A DNA stretch of 64,000 nucleotides from CAYZWU01 sp964482235 (lineage in GTDB: Bacteria; Planctomycetota; B15-G4; CAYZWU01). The stretch spans positions 8,520 through 72,519 of the forward strand of contig CAYZWU010000027.1 of assembly GCA_964482235.1 (NCBI GenBank), in the 5' to 3' direction. The translations under genes and the position numbers were made by a program. Shown in pieces: positions 15,684 through 24,112 of this stretch; the first letter of the stretch is position 1, and the number at the start of each line of letters is the position of its first letter. The notes under the pieces were generated by a model, which was not told the DNA's origin, ran no database searches, and was given only the letters and a program-made list of their open reading frames with translations.

Positions 15684-17045
15684 CTACTTCTCGGGCACGA
15701 GGATCAGCGAGATCCGCTTCTCCGGGGTAAGGTACTTTGCGACAACGGCAGCCAGGTCGCTGCCGGACACCTTGCCAACTGCCTCGGCCATTCCGGCCAG
15801 GCCGCTGCCGTAGCGATACTCGCTCAGCCCCCACTGAAGGGCGATGTTCCCCTCGATCATCCCCCTGTCGATGCTGACGCGGAGATTCTTCTGCGCCTGC
15901 TCCGGATCACCGGGCGCGCTCAACTCGCGGGAGAAACCCGACGCCGCCATGGAGATCAGTGCGGCAGAGGCGCCGCGGGAGATCGTCTCCAGATGATGCC
16001 GGACCCTGGCTGCCACGTCGTCGGGGGAGGCGCCTGGCTTCAACGGCGCGCTGACATAGAGAAAAGACGATTCCGGGGAGACGAGGTCCGTTCCGCACAA
16101 GGTGAATGACGTGCGCCCCTTGAGTTCCTGATCGGTGTAGAGGGAAGCGAGAAGCAGCCGCGCCGCAACGGCCAGTGCGGCGTGATCCTCGTGGCCGGGG
16201 CCCGGGATGGCGTAGGCCTCCATGTAGTGCCGCGCCTCGAGATCCCACGTCGCCCGCCTGCGGCTTCCCGTTGCCGCCATCCGGTCGGGAGCCGCGGGCG
16301 GTGTTCCTTTTCCCTTCTCGCCGATGTCGCTGAAACGGTTCGACAGGTAGGGCTTCAGGACAGAGGGACCGACGCCTCCGGCGATGCAGATTACCGTCCT
16401 CTCGGGCCGCACGAGATATCGATCGCGGTAGAGTTCCAGCACGTCCTTCTCTGCCTCGACCAGATCGCGCCTCACCGCTGCGTGCGATCGGCCGTGGCGG
16501 CAGACCTGGTTCCAGGCCGCAACGGCCCACTTGTGCGTGGCCAGCCTGGCGGCCGTGGCGTCGACCTCGGCAACCGCTCTCGCGGCTTCCTCGCGCAGCA
16601 CTTCTTCCGGGAAAGGGAGGCCTGACAGCCAGCGTGCATGCAGGTCGAGTCCCTTCTCCCAGTCCGCGGCATCGCCCATGAAGTCGAGGTGCATCAGGTC
16701 GGGCATGGTCTCGCCGTTCCGCTCCCTGTAGTTCGCGATGGGGCCCGTGGTCCTGAGAGTCATGTGCTCCAGCAGGTGGCTCCACTGCGCTTGGCCCGCT
16801 CCGTCGGAGGCGAATCCCAGGGGAAGACAGCTGATGATGGAGATGTTCCTCGAATCCGGGAAGTGGAGGATCACCACCCGAATCCCGTTTTCCAGGGAGA
16901 AGCGTGTGATCTCGGGAGGTTTGGCCGGCGGCGAAGCTGCGGGTGCCGGTGTCCAGCCTGTTGCGAGGTACGGGCCGCCCCCACCGGGTGCAGCAAGAAC
17001 GAACAACAGCCAAATGGCAACGACCGACAGTTTCGACCATTTCAT
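15684..17045 (-). CDS. Exported M16-family (insulinase-like) zinc peptidase
   Basis: 453 residues. Signal peptide about 1-20. The inverted zinc motif is HLLEH (90-94), and the third ligand is likely E160 in ARAVAEVDA; the spacing of 66 is a little shorter than the usual 70-77. An N-terminal domain begins ITRFSLENGIRVVI, the typical M16 opening. A second domain follows (AYAIPGPGHEDHAALAVAARLL, 275-295), giving the two-domain half-unit. Such enzymes degrade short peptides within a closed chamber, often as a homodimer or with a catalytically dead partner. No partner is next door. The gene is convergent with aguA. Confidence 0.85.
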   Translation of the reverse strand: MKWSKLSVVAIWLLFVLAAPGGGGPYLATGWTPAPAASPPAKPPEITRFSLENGIRVVILHFPDSRNISIISCLPLGFASDGAGQAQWSHLLEHMTLRTTGPIANYRERNGETMPDLMHLDFMGDAADWEKGLDLHARWLSGLPFPEEVLREEAARAVAEVDATAARLATHKWAVAAWNQVCRHGRSHAAVRRDLVEAEKDVLELYRDRYLVRPERTVICIAGGVGPSVLKPYLSNRFSDIGEKGKGTPPAAPDRMAATGSRRRATWDLEARHYMEAYAIPGPGHEDHAALAVAARLLLASLYTDQELKGRTSFTLCGTDLVSPESSFLYVSAPLKPGASPDDVAARVRHHLETISRGASAALISMAASGFSRELSAPGDPEQAQKNLRVSIDRGMIEGNIALQWGLSEYRYGSGLAGMAEAVGKVSGSDLAAVVAKYLTPEKRISLILVPEK

Positions 17046-17120
17046 CGTTCATCTCCTTTGCATGACGACGTCAAAGCGGGACTTCGCGGGACGGGCCCGA
17101 CATCGCGCAATTGGCTCGCC

Positions 17121-17486
17121 TCAGCTCCGGCGCAGCTCCTCGGCCTCGAGCTTCCGCTTTTCGGCCTTGGCGAACTGCCTGAGAAGGACCGGGACGGCGA
17201 TCCCTCCCCCGAGGGTGAAGATGAAGCCCACGAGAAGAAAGGGATAACAGATGCCGTAGGGCTGATCCTGAACAAGGGCTGTCACGCCGGCACCGAGCGA
17301 GACGAGCCCGAAGAGGAGAAAGAGGCTGAAGCCGCCGATGACGAAACCCTTGCCCTGGCCGCGCCGGGCCAGGAAGCCCGAGATCGCCCCGAAAATTCCG
17401 CCCAGCGCTCCACCCACGCCCCCCACGACGCCGCCGAAGATTGCGGAGAAGGTGTTCGGATCGTCGAACCATGGTGCCGTCATCAT
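17121..17486 (-). CDS. Small glycine-zipper membrane protein
   Basis: 121 residues with three hydrophobic segments (about 12-40, 47-68, 78-102). The first is a glycine-zipper run (GGVVGGVGGALGGIFGAISG). The C-terminal tail is charged and helical (AKAEKRKLEAEELRR). ATG 17486 follows GGGAGATC. It lies 91 bases downstream of the DUF2089 gene on the same strand; a joint transcript is likely. No known family assigned; function unknown. Confidence 0.65.
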   Translation of the reverse strand: MMTAPWFDDPNTFSAIFGGVVGGVGGALGGIFGAISGFLARRGQGKGFVIGGFSLFLLFGLVSLGAGVTALVQDQPYGICYPFLLVGFIFTLGGGIAVPVLLRQFAKAEKRKLEAEELRRS

Positions 17487-17577
17487 GATCTCCCTTCCTA
17501 TCGAGACAAGGAGCTCGCCAGGCTGCAGAGGCTCTGGCCCGCCTGGATCGACGCCTGCGCGACGGATCCATGCCGCT

Positions 17578-17886
17578 TCATCGCTCGTCGAGCATCTTTC
17601 GGTGCAGATCGCGAATTTTTCGTGCCGTGTGGATGCTGATCAGCTCGCGCTCCACGAGATCGGCCAGGCAGTCGGCCATGGGATCGATGGTGCCCCCGGC
17701 CGCAGCCTTCTCGATCCGCTCGATCAGGCTGTCGAGCCGCGCCCGCATGGTGGGATAGGAGATCCCGTAGAACGCGGCCAGATCCTTGATCGAGCCGGAG
17801 AGAAGGACGAACTGGACAACGAGATTGAGATCCTCGAGGTCCAGTTTTCCCAGCGGATGGTTCTCCAGTGAGCTCTTTTCAGCCAT
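17578..17886 (-). CDS. DUF2089-family small protein
   Basis: 102 residues. The central portion (LEDLNLVVQFVLLSGSIKDLAAFYGISYPTMRARLD, positions about 17-52) matches the DUF2089 pattern: a helical segment followed by a helix-turn-helix-like stretch (SIKDLAAFYGISYPTMRARL). The C-terminus has a repeat of charged helices. DUF2089 proteins are often encoded upstream of small membrane-protein genes and may act as transcription factors; the same arrangement is seen here with the glycine-zipper gene at 17121. The start ATG at 17886 is the first in frame. Confidence 0.7.
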   Translation of the reverse strand: MAEKSSLENHPLGKLDLEDLNLVVQFVLLSGSIKDLAAFYGISYPTMRARLDSLIERIEKAAAGGTIDPMADCLADLVERELISIHTARKIRDLHRKMLDER

Positions 17887-17985
17887 GGAAGACAGGATGG
17901 CTGAATATTAACTTTATTCAAGTTGTTTTAATTTTATTAAACGGAATCCAAGACGGTCAAATTCCCGCGGCATCTCTCCGCCCGA

Positions 17986-18768
17986 TCATGGTGCCGTCTT
18001 GACGGTGAACTTCAACTTATTGAACCGGAACATCCCATCTACCCCTGCCTCGATGTCGGGATATTCGACCTGATCAAAAAGCACTCCCTCCATGAGAGCA
18101 CGGATCAGATTGCTCAACGCCGCGCCGGACTCGATTTCCCCGCTCAGGATCACCTCGGGAGACGAGCCGAGCATGCCGATATCGAGGTACGTCAGATGGA
18201 AGATACCGATCGCTTCTTTACCGTTGTTCACCTTGTCGAATACGACATTCCATGCCGGGAGAACCGAGGCAAGGGGATGTACTGTTCCGCCTCCGCGCAC
18301 CCCTTCATCCATCGCGATGCGCTCGGTCAATTCGAGATGGAATGTCCATTGCGTGCGATCCTCGGAAGGCCTGTCGAGCAGGACAGTTGTTACCCTCCTG
18401 TTCTTGGAACCGTCCTCGAGGGTCTTGATGTAGCGCGCAATCTGATCGAGCTTGAACTTAGTTTTTCCTCGTTTTCCGGCAGGTGAGACCTCGGCTCTGT
18501 AGTCGATGAACCCCTCTGCCTTGTTCTCGTTCCTGCGCGGCTTCTTGATCTGCAGGAGCCTGAAATTGATGCCCGAATTGTAGGCGCTCTCCTCCACGTG
18601 GCGATAGTCGAATGTCCAGCGGCTCTTCGAAACAGACTGCTCCGGACTGTCCGAATCCGGCACACCCGCATCGGAACCGCTCTCCCCGGTCGTACTGCAG
18701 CCAAGAAGCATGGCAGCGAGCATCAGGATCGCCAATGCCCTGTTCATCCATATTCTTCCAATCATCAT
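17986..18768 (-). CDS. Lipoprotein of unknown function
   Basis: 260 residues. A lipoprotein signal ends at MLLGC (C24). Two starts are possible: ATG at 18768 or 18765 just after GAGGTGA, or ATG at 18747, which has GGAAGA six bases upstream and gives the compact signal MNRALAILMLAAMLLGC. After the Cys comes a Ser/Asp-rich linker (25-47), then a globular region with alternating strands (WTFDYRHVEESAYNSG onward). The protein ends with MFRFNKLKFTVKTAP. No family recognised. Confidence 0.65.
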   Translation of the reverse strand: MMIGRIWMNRALAILMLAAMLLGCSTTGESGSDAGVPDSDSPEQSVSKSRWTFDYRHVEESAYNSGINFRLLQIKKPRRNENKAEGFIDYRAEVSPAGKRGKTKFKLDQIARYIKTLEDGSKNRRVTTVLLDRPSEDRTQWTFHLELTERIAMDEGVRGGGTVHPLASVLPAWNVVFDKVNNGKEAIGIFHLTYLDIGMLGSSPEVILSGEIESGAALSNLIRALMEGVLFDQVEYPDIEAGVDGMFRFNKLKFTVKTAP

Positions 18769-19008
18769 TCACCTCATATTTCCGAGATACCCGGCTACTC
18801 ACGAATCAACAAACTGTCCTTTCGACGGAAGACGGCCCGGTTCTATTCCCGCTGATCCGGGATTGGCGAGGCTTGATTTCTTTTGCAAAAGTAGCGTAAT
18901 AAAAAAAAACATCGCCGCTCTAATGGGGAATCGGCTGGAATACCGTGAAAGGCGCTCCGCTCCATTCCCGCGCAGCGGAACGCTTCCTGAAGAATGAAGG
19001 AGAATAAG

Positions 19009-19611
19009 ATGTCACGATGGTATGCGATTCTGCTTCTTCTGCCGCTTTTCGGCTCGGCCTGCGTCTCTCCCCTCTCCCCAGAGGAATACCCGACCCTTGC
19101 CGTCGCCGTGGACCATCTCTCCAAGAAAAAGGACAAGATCGCCGAAGCCTCGGTCGGGCATGAATTCGAGGATATCCTGCACGGCAAGAACTACTTGATA
19201 ACGGCTCGGGGCGACGCCTTGAAGAAGATCATCATTGATGTGGCCGGCCAGTTCAGCGACATGACGGAGGAGAGCGCCGTGGAGCTGGGCAAGCAGATCA
19301 ACGCCAATGCTCTCGTCACGGTGGAGATCCTGGAGTTCTCGACCTTGCCATACTGGGAATCGGTCAAGACGGACAAGGGCCAGATCAAGAAGATAAAAAG
19401 ATTCCAGACAACGGCAAAGATCCAGGCAACGGCCTGGGACCTCGAAAAAGGGACAAGGCTCTGGGGTGGAAAGTACGTCGACGATTGCATCCACGACAAC
19501 GAGAAACCCGACACGAACCTCCTGGACGACGTGGCCCGGCGGGTGGCCCATTCCTGCCCACCCAAGCCATGGTGGTGGTACCCCTGGTGGCCGTTCTTCG
19601 GATGGTGGTAA
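19009..19611 (+). CDS. Lipoprotein, CsgG/LpoB-like layout, aromatic C-terminal tail
   Basis: 200 residues from ATG 19009; AAGGAG at 18997-19002 decides this start over an ATG at 18994. The lipobox is FGSAC (C18). The middle resembles the CsgG/LpoB/GNA1162 pattern: a helix, a strand with VAGQFSDMTEE, then ELGKQINANALVTVEILEF and TTAKIQATAWDLEKGTRLW. This similarity is by pattern only. The last 18 residues are very unusual (CPPKPWWWYPWWPFFGWW). The gene is convergent with the formate dehydrogenase operon, with 17 bases between the stops. Confidence 0.65.
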   Translation: MSRWYAILLLLPLFGSACVSPLSPEEYPTLAVAVDHLSKKKDKIAEASVGHEFEDILHGKNYLITARGDALKKIIIDVAGQFSDMTEESAVELGKQINANALVTVEILEFSTLPYWESVKTDKGQIKKIKRFQTTAKIQATAWDLEKGTRLWGGKYVDDCIHDNEKPDTNLLDDVARRVAHSCPPKPWWWYPWWPFFGWW

Positions 19612-19628
19612 GCCGCCGATTCCCACGC

Positions 19629-21185
19629 CTAGCGTGGCGCGAACTCATCCCCGAACTTCGTGATCATCGCCTCGATGGCGATGGAGAAGGAGTCCCCCAT
19701 CGGGCAGAGCGTCGTTCCCTTGATGGTGCGGCAGAGCCTGACGATCGTCTCGACCTCCTCTTCCGATGCCTCCCGATCGACCGCCTTCTCCAGGAGGCAT
19801 GAGATGACGTGCGCCCCCTCCCGGCAGGGCGTGCACTGCCCGCAGGACTCCGAGGCGTAGAACCGGATCGTCTCCAGGGCGATGGACGGAACATCCGCTC
19901 CCTCGGCAAAAACGATCACTCCGCCCGAGCCGGGCATCGTCCCCGCCCTTTGGCACGAGTCCCGGTCGAGACGCAGAGAACGAGCCTCCTCTGCCGTCAG
20001 GATCGGAGTGGAGAGGCCGCCAACGATCACAGCCTTGAGCCGGCCCTCCACCCCGCCGGCGAGGTCGAGGAGCTCCCTCAGCGGCGTTCCCGTGGGACAC
20101 TCGTACACTCCCGGCCTCCTCACGTGGCCCGAGACGGAGAAGATCCGGGGACCGCAGTCGCCGGCCGCGCCGATCTTCCGGAAGGCTGCGGCCCCCTTCC
20201 CGATGATGAAGGGGAGGCAGGCCAGCGTCTCCACGTTGTTCACGATGGTGGGGCAGCCGTAGAGGCCCCGCTCGGCAGGGAAGGGAGGCTTGAGGCGCGG
20301 GTGGCCCCTCTTTCCCTCGAGCGACTCGATCAACGCCGTCTCCTCGCCGCAGATGTACGAGCCTGCCCCGCGGTGGACCTTGATCTCGAATCCGGGCACC
20401 CTGCCGATCCGGCCCCGGGCCTCTGCCTCGGCAACGGCCTTCTCGAGCAGGCGGGCGATGGAGGCCGACTCGCCGCGGATGTAGATGAAACCCATCGCAG
20501 CGCCGAGGGCCAGTGCGGCGATGGCCATTCCCTCGATGAGGAGATGCGGATCGTGCTCCATGATATGCCGGTCCTTGAAGGTACCCGGCTCCCCCTCGTC
20601 GGCGTTGCAGATCAGGTAGACCGGCCGGCCCTTGGCGCGGGACACGAATCCCCATTTGGTCCCGGCAGGGAATCCGGCTCCGCCGCGTCCGCGAAGCCCC
20701 GACGCCTCGACCTCGGCCCGCACCGCGTCAGCGCCCATTCGCCTGGCCTTGTCGAGGGCCGCGTAGCCGCCTGCAGCCACGTAGTCGTCGATGGACGGGG
20801 AGCTCTCTCCCCCGCGACTCCTGATGAGGATGCCGCACATTGATTCGACGCTCCACTGCGATGGCTTCCCAGGCATCTCGCCGCGGGCCAGGCTGCCGAT
20901 CAGCCTTGCCGCTTCGGACCGGCCGCCGGGGAGTTCCCTGTCGACAGGACAAGCCTCCCGCCCAGGGGGCTCCTTCCTGTACATGGAGTAGAAGGAGAAG
21001 ACGGCGAAGGCCCGGCTCTTCGGAACACCGACGACGGCGGCCACATCGGCCAGGTCGTCCCTCGAAAGGCTTCCCCCCCTGGCCTCCTGCACGAAATCGA
21101 GGGCCGGCATCAGGGCGGACCCGCGCTCGGGATAGCGGGAGATGATCTCCTTCACCTGATCAATGATCCTGTTCTCGAGCACCAA
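19629..21185 (-). CDS. NADH-binding NuoF-type subunit of formate dehydrogenase with truncated NuoE domain
   Basis: 518 residues from TTG 21185 (GTG 21182 is equally possible; GGGAGG upstream). Residues 4-72 match the helical start of NuoE (IISRYPERGSALMPALDFVQ; AVFSFYSMYRKEPPG), but the following thioredoxin-like domain with four Cys for [2Fe-2S] is gone. The NuoF part is complete: FMN/NADH motifs GRGGAGFPAG (165-174), NADEGEPGTFKDR (194-206) and GAGSYICGEETALIESLEG, and the [4Fe-4S] ligands C448, C451, C454 and C494. It passes electrons between the FDH iron-sulfur chain and NAD(H). The gap to the catalytic subunit stop is 12 bases. Confidence 0.88.
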   Translation of the reverse strand: MVLENRIIDQVKEIISRYPERGSALMPALDFVQEARGGSLSRDDLADVAAVVGVPKSRAFAVFSFYSMYRKEPPGREACPVDRELPGGRSEAARLIGSLARGEMPGKPSQWSVESMCGILIRSRGGESSPSIDDYVAAGGYAALDKARRMGADAVRAEVEASGLRGRGGAGFPAGTKWGFVSRAKGRPVYLICNADEGEPGTFKDRHIMEHDPHLLIEGMAIAALALGAAMGFIYIRGESASIARLLEKAVAEAEARGRIGRVPGFEIKVHRGAGSYICGEETALIESLEGKRGHPRLKPPFPAERGLYGCPTIVNNVETLACLPFIIGKGAAAFRKIGAAGDCGPRIFSVSGHVRRPGVYECPTGTPLRELLDLAGGVEGRLKAVIVGGLSTPILTAEEARSLRLDRDSCQRAGTMPGSGGVIVFAEGADVPSIALETIRFYASESCGQCTPCREGAHVISCLLEKAVDREASEEEVETIVRLCRTIKGTTLCPMGDSFSIAIEAMITKFGDEFAPR

Positions 21186-21197
21186 GACCGGCCTCCC

Positions 21198-23897
21198 TCA
21201 CTCCATTCTCTCGAGACGGGCCGCGCAGACCTTGTATTCCGGGATCTTCGACCTCGGATCGAGCACGTCGTTCGTCAGCTCGTTGGCAGCCGCCTCGGCG
21301 AAGTGGAAGGGAACGAAGAGCGTGCCCTCCTTCACCCGGTCCGCCACGCTGGCAAACGTTTCTATGCTACCCCTCCTCGTGACGACGCGCACCTTCTCGC
21401 CGCTCTTCACTCCGGCCTTCTCCGCATCGGCCGGGTTGATCTCCACCACGCCGCCCGGAACGAGGGCGTCGAGCACTGCGGCCCGGCGCGTCATGCTCCC
21501 CGAGTGGAAGTGTTCCATCATCCTTCCCGTCGAGAGGGTCATCGGCCAGAGGCTGTCCGGCTCCTCGGCGGGCGCCTTGTAGGTCAGGGGCGTGAGAACC
21601 CCCTTGCCTCGGGTGAATTCCTTCCTGTGAAGGATCGGTGTGCCGGGATGATCCTCCGATGGGCAGGGCCACTGCAGCCCCGTGCCGCTGATCCGGTCGT
21701 AGGTCATGCCGGCATAGGAGGGTGTCAGCGCCCGGATCTCGGCGAACAGCTCCTCCGGTGTGCGCGGAAAGGCGTGGCCGAACCGTGCGGCCAGATCGGC
21801 CACGATCTCAAAGTCCTGCCGCGCCTCGCCCGGAGGGCGGAGGGCCTGGTTCGACAGGAGGACGCGGCGCTCCGTGTTGGTGAAGGTGCCGCGCTTCTCG
21901 GCAAAGGAGACGGCGGGAAGGACGACGTCGGCCATGCGGGCCGTCTCGGTGAGAAAGATGTCCTGCACGACCAGGAGGTCGAGGCTCCCGAGCGCCTCCC
22001 GCGTTCTGGCGAGGTTCGGGTCGGAGATCAGGGGATTCTCCCCCATGACGTGGAGCGCCTTGATCTTCTTCCCGCACTCCTCGATCATCAAGGTCAGCGG
22101 CAGCCCCTCCTCGAGGCTCAGCGACTCCTCGTCGATCCCCCAGGCGCGGCTGAACTTCCGCCGCGCGGCGCGATCCCAAACCTTCTGGTACCCGGTAAAC
22201 GTCCCGGGGATGCAGCCCATGTCGCAGGCGCCCTGCACGTTGTTCTGCCCCCGGAGCGGGTTGATGCCGCCTCCCTCGATCCCGATGTTGCCCGTGATCA
22301 TCTGCAGGTTGGCGCAGGCGAGCACATTGTCCACGCCGTGGGAGTGCTGGGTGATTCCCATGCAGAAGTAGAGTGCCGCCCTGCCGGCCGAGGCGAAGAG
22401 CCTGGCCGCTTTCTCGAGGTCTCTTTGCTTCACTCCGGTGAGCTCCTCGACCTTCGCCGGTGTGAAGAAGGCCAGGCTTTCCCTGTACTCCTCGAATCCT
22501 TCGCAGCGCGAGGCGATGAACTCCCGCGCCTGAAGTCCCTCGCGAAGAATGATGTGCTGCAGGCCCATGAGAAGGGCCACGTCGGATCCGTTCCTCTGCT
22601 GGAGCCAGAGGTGGGCGTGGTCCACGAGATCGATCCGGCGCGGATCGCAGACGATGAGCTCGAGCCCCTTCTCCTTCACGGCCCGCTTCATCATGAAACC
22701 GAAGACCGGGTGGTTCCAGGTGATGTTGGCGCCGATCACCATGGCCACGTCGGACGAATCGATCTCGGCCATGCTGTTGCTCATGGCCCCGGAGCCTGTG
22801 GCTGCGGTCAGACCGACCACGGTGGAGCTGTGTCAGAGCCGGGCGCAGTGGTCGATGTTGTGCGTTCCCACGACACCGCGGGCGAAGCGCATCAACGCGT
22901 AGTTCTCCTCGTTCGTCACCTTGCCCGAGGCGAAGAAGCCCAGGGCGTCGGGGCCGTGGTCCTCCCTGATGCGCCGCATCTTCCCGGCCGTGAAGTCGAG
23001 AGCCTCGTCCCACGAGACCTCCTCGAGGGCGGCGCTTCGGCTCCGCCTGAGAAGGGGCCTTTGAAGACGGTCGGCGGACTGCACGAAGTCGAGGCCGAAG
23101 CGGCCCTTCACGCAGAGCATGCCCTTGTTGGGCTGCTCTTCCCAGCGATCCTCGTGGCCGGCGGCATGAAGGAGCTCGTTGTCCTTCACGAAGAGGTCGA
23201 TCTGGCACCCCACCCCGCAGTAGGGGCAGGTCGCCTTGACAGCCTCGGCATCGAGCGCGGGCGCCTTTCCCCTGAGGGATCGGTGGATCAAGGCACCGGC
23301 CGAGCAGACCTGCACGCACTCGCCGCACAGGACGCACGACGACTCTCCCAGGGGCCGGTCGATGTCGCAGGCGATGGTCGTCGCGGCACCGCGGCCCGCA
23401 TAGTCGAGCACCTGGTTCACCACGTTGTTCCGGCAGGCGGCGACGCACCGGCCGCAGAGGATGCACCTGTTCAGGTCGCGGATGATGCCGGGCGACGAGT
23501 CGTCCACCGGAGCGAGGCGTCTGGGGAAGCTGAAGGACGGGCTCTCGATACCCAGGTCGGCAGCCATCTCCTGCAAGCCGCAGTCGCCGTTCTTCTCGCA
23601 ACTCCGGCAGTCGTGGTGACCCGTGGAGAGAAGGAGCTCGACCACCGTTCTCCGGGCTGCCAGGACCGCCTCTGAGATGGTGGACACCTCCATTCCCTCG
23701 GCCGCCTCGAGTGTGCACGACTCGCTGAGCCCCTCCCGGCCGGCCACCTCCACGACGCAGGCCCGGCACCGGCCCTCGGGCTCGAGCCGCGGGTGATAGC
23801 AGAGCGCGGGGATGTGGATTTCCTTCTCCCGGGCAGCCTGGAGGACCGTCTGACCGGGACGCGCATCCACGGCCTGGCTGTCGATGAAGATCTTCAC
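21198..23897 (-). CDS. fdhF: Selenocysteine-containing formate dehydrogenase, catalytic subunit
   Basis: 899 residues reading UGA at 22835-22833 as selenocysteine 355. Start GTG 23897 follows AGGAACCTTCGC; frames further upstream show no family similarity. Domain order: NuoG-like [2Fe-2S] (C33, C44, C47, C61), HxxCxxC segment (H94-C106), two [4Fe-4S] ferredoxin motifs (CILCGRCVAAC near 145, CVLCGECVQVC near 188), FDH [4Fe-4S] (CPYCGVGC near 224, C262), then the bis-MGD molybdenum/tungsten domain with HCARL-U-HSSTVVGL, and a C-terminal dinucleotide-binding domain (FHSGSMTRRA; INPADAEKAG). The Sec context parallels E. coli FdhF (CARV-U-HGPSVAGL). Reading frame continues without a shift on both sides. 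Oxidises formate to CO2, or the reverse, with the adjacent NuoF subunit. Sec machinery is not in the window. Confidence 0.93.
22804..22835 (-). promoter_or_regulatory. Bacterial SECIS element of fdhF
   Basis: After UGA (22835-22833), 12 bases intervene, then GUGGUC (22820-22815), loop GGUCU (22814-22810) and GACCGC (22809-22804). The six pairs include one G-U. The GGUCU loop begins 18 bases after the UGA, the same distance and loop as recalled for the E. coli fdhF SECIS. SelB binds this type of loop to direct Sec insertion. The lower stem is poorly paired by eye. Confidence 0.85.
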
Positions 23898-24112
23898 GCG
23901 AAGGTTCCTGTCGATGGAGGAAAGGCGGTGGCTCTCTCCCAGCGGGGAGACGAATTTCTCCGGTCGTTGTATCTCTTTCTCCCGTGGCTGTCCAGGCCGC
24001 ATCCCCGGCCGACGGAGCAGCCGTTCGCCCTGGGCCGGCACCTGTGACTTGTATTCCCGAGGCCTTCGATGTCCAATAACCATTTCACCCAGTCACGATC
24101 GCGGGAGGAGCG

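Noticed and set aside
18890..18912. A-run at 18900 as a terminator tail for a - strand gene
   Set aside because: No stable hairpin precedes the run on either strand.
19623..19637. CCACGC-CTA-GCGTGG hairpin at the nuoF stop codon
   Set aside because: Only six pairs, no T-run, and overlapping a stop codon; chance is likely in GC-rich DNA.
21303..23675. Long + strand open frame opposite fdhF
   Set aside because: Same antisense effect; it contradicts the clear iron-sulfur and molybdopterin motifs on the - strand.
22833..24083. Reading the formate dehydrogenase as two broken genes or a pseudogene because of the in-frame TGA
   Set aside because: The TGA is at the known Sec position, the frame continues intact, and a SECIS-like hairpin follows.
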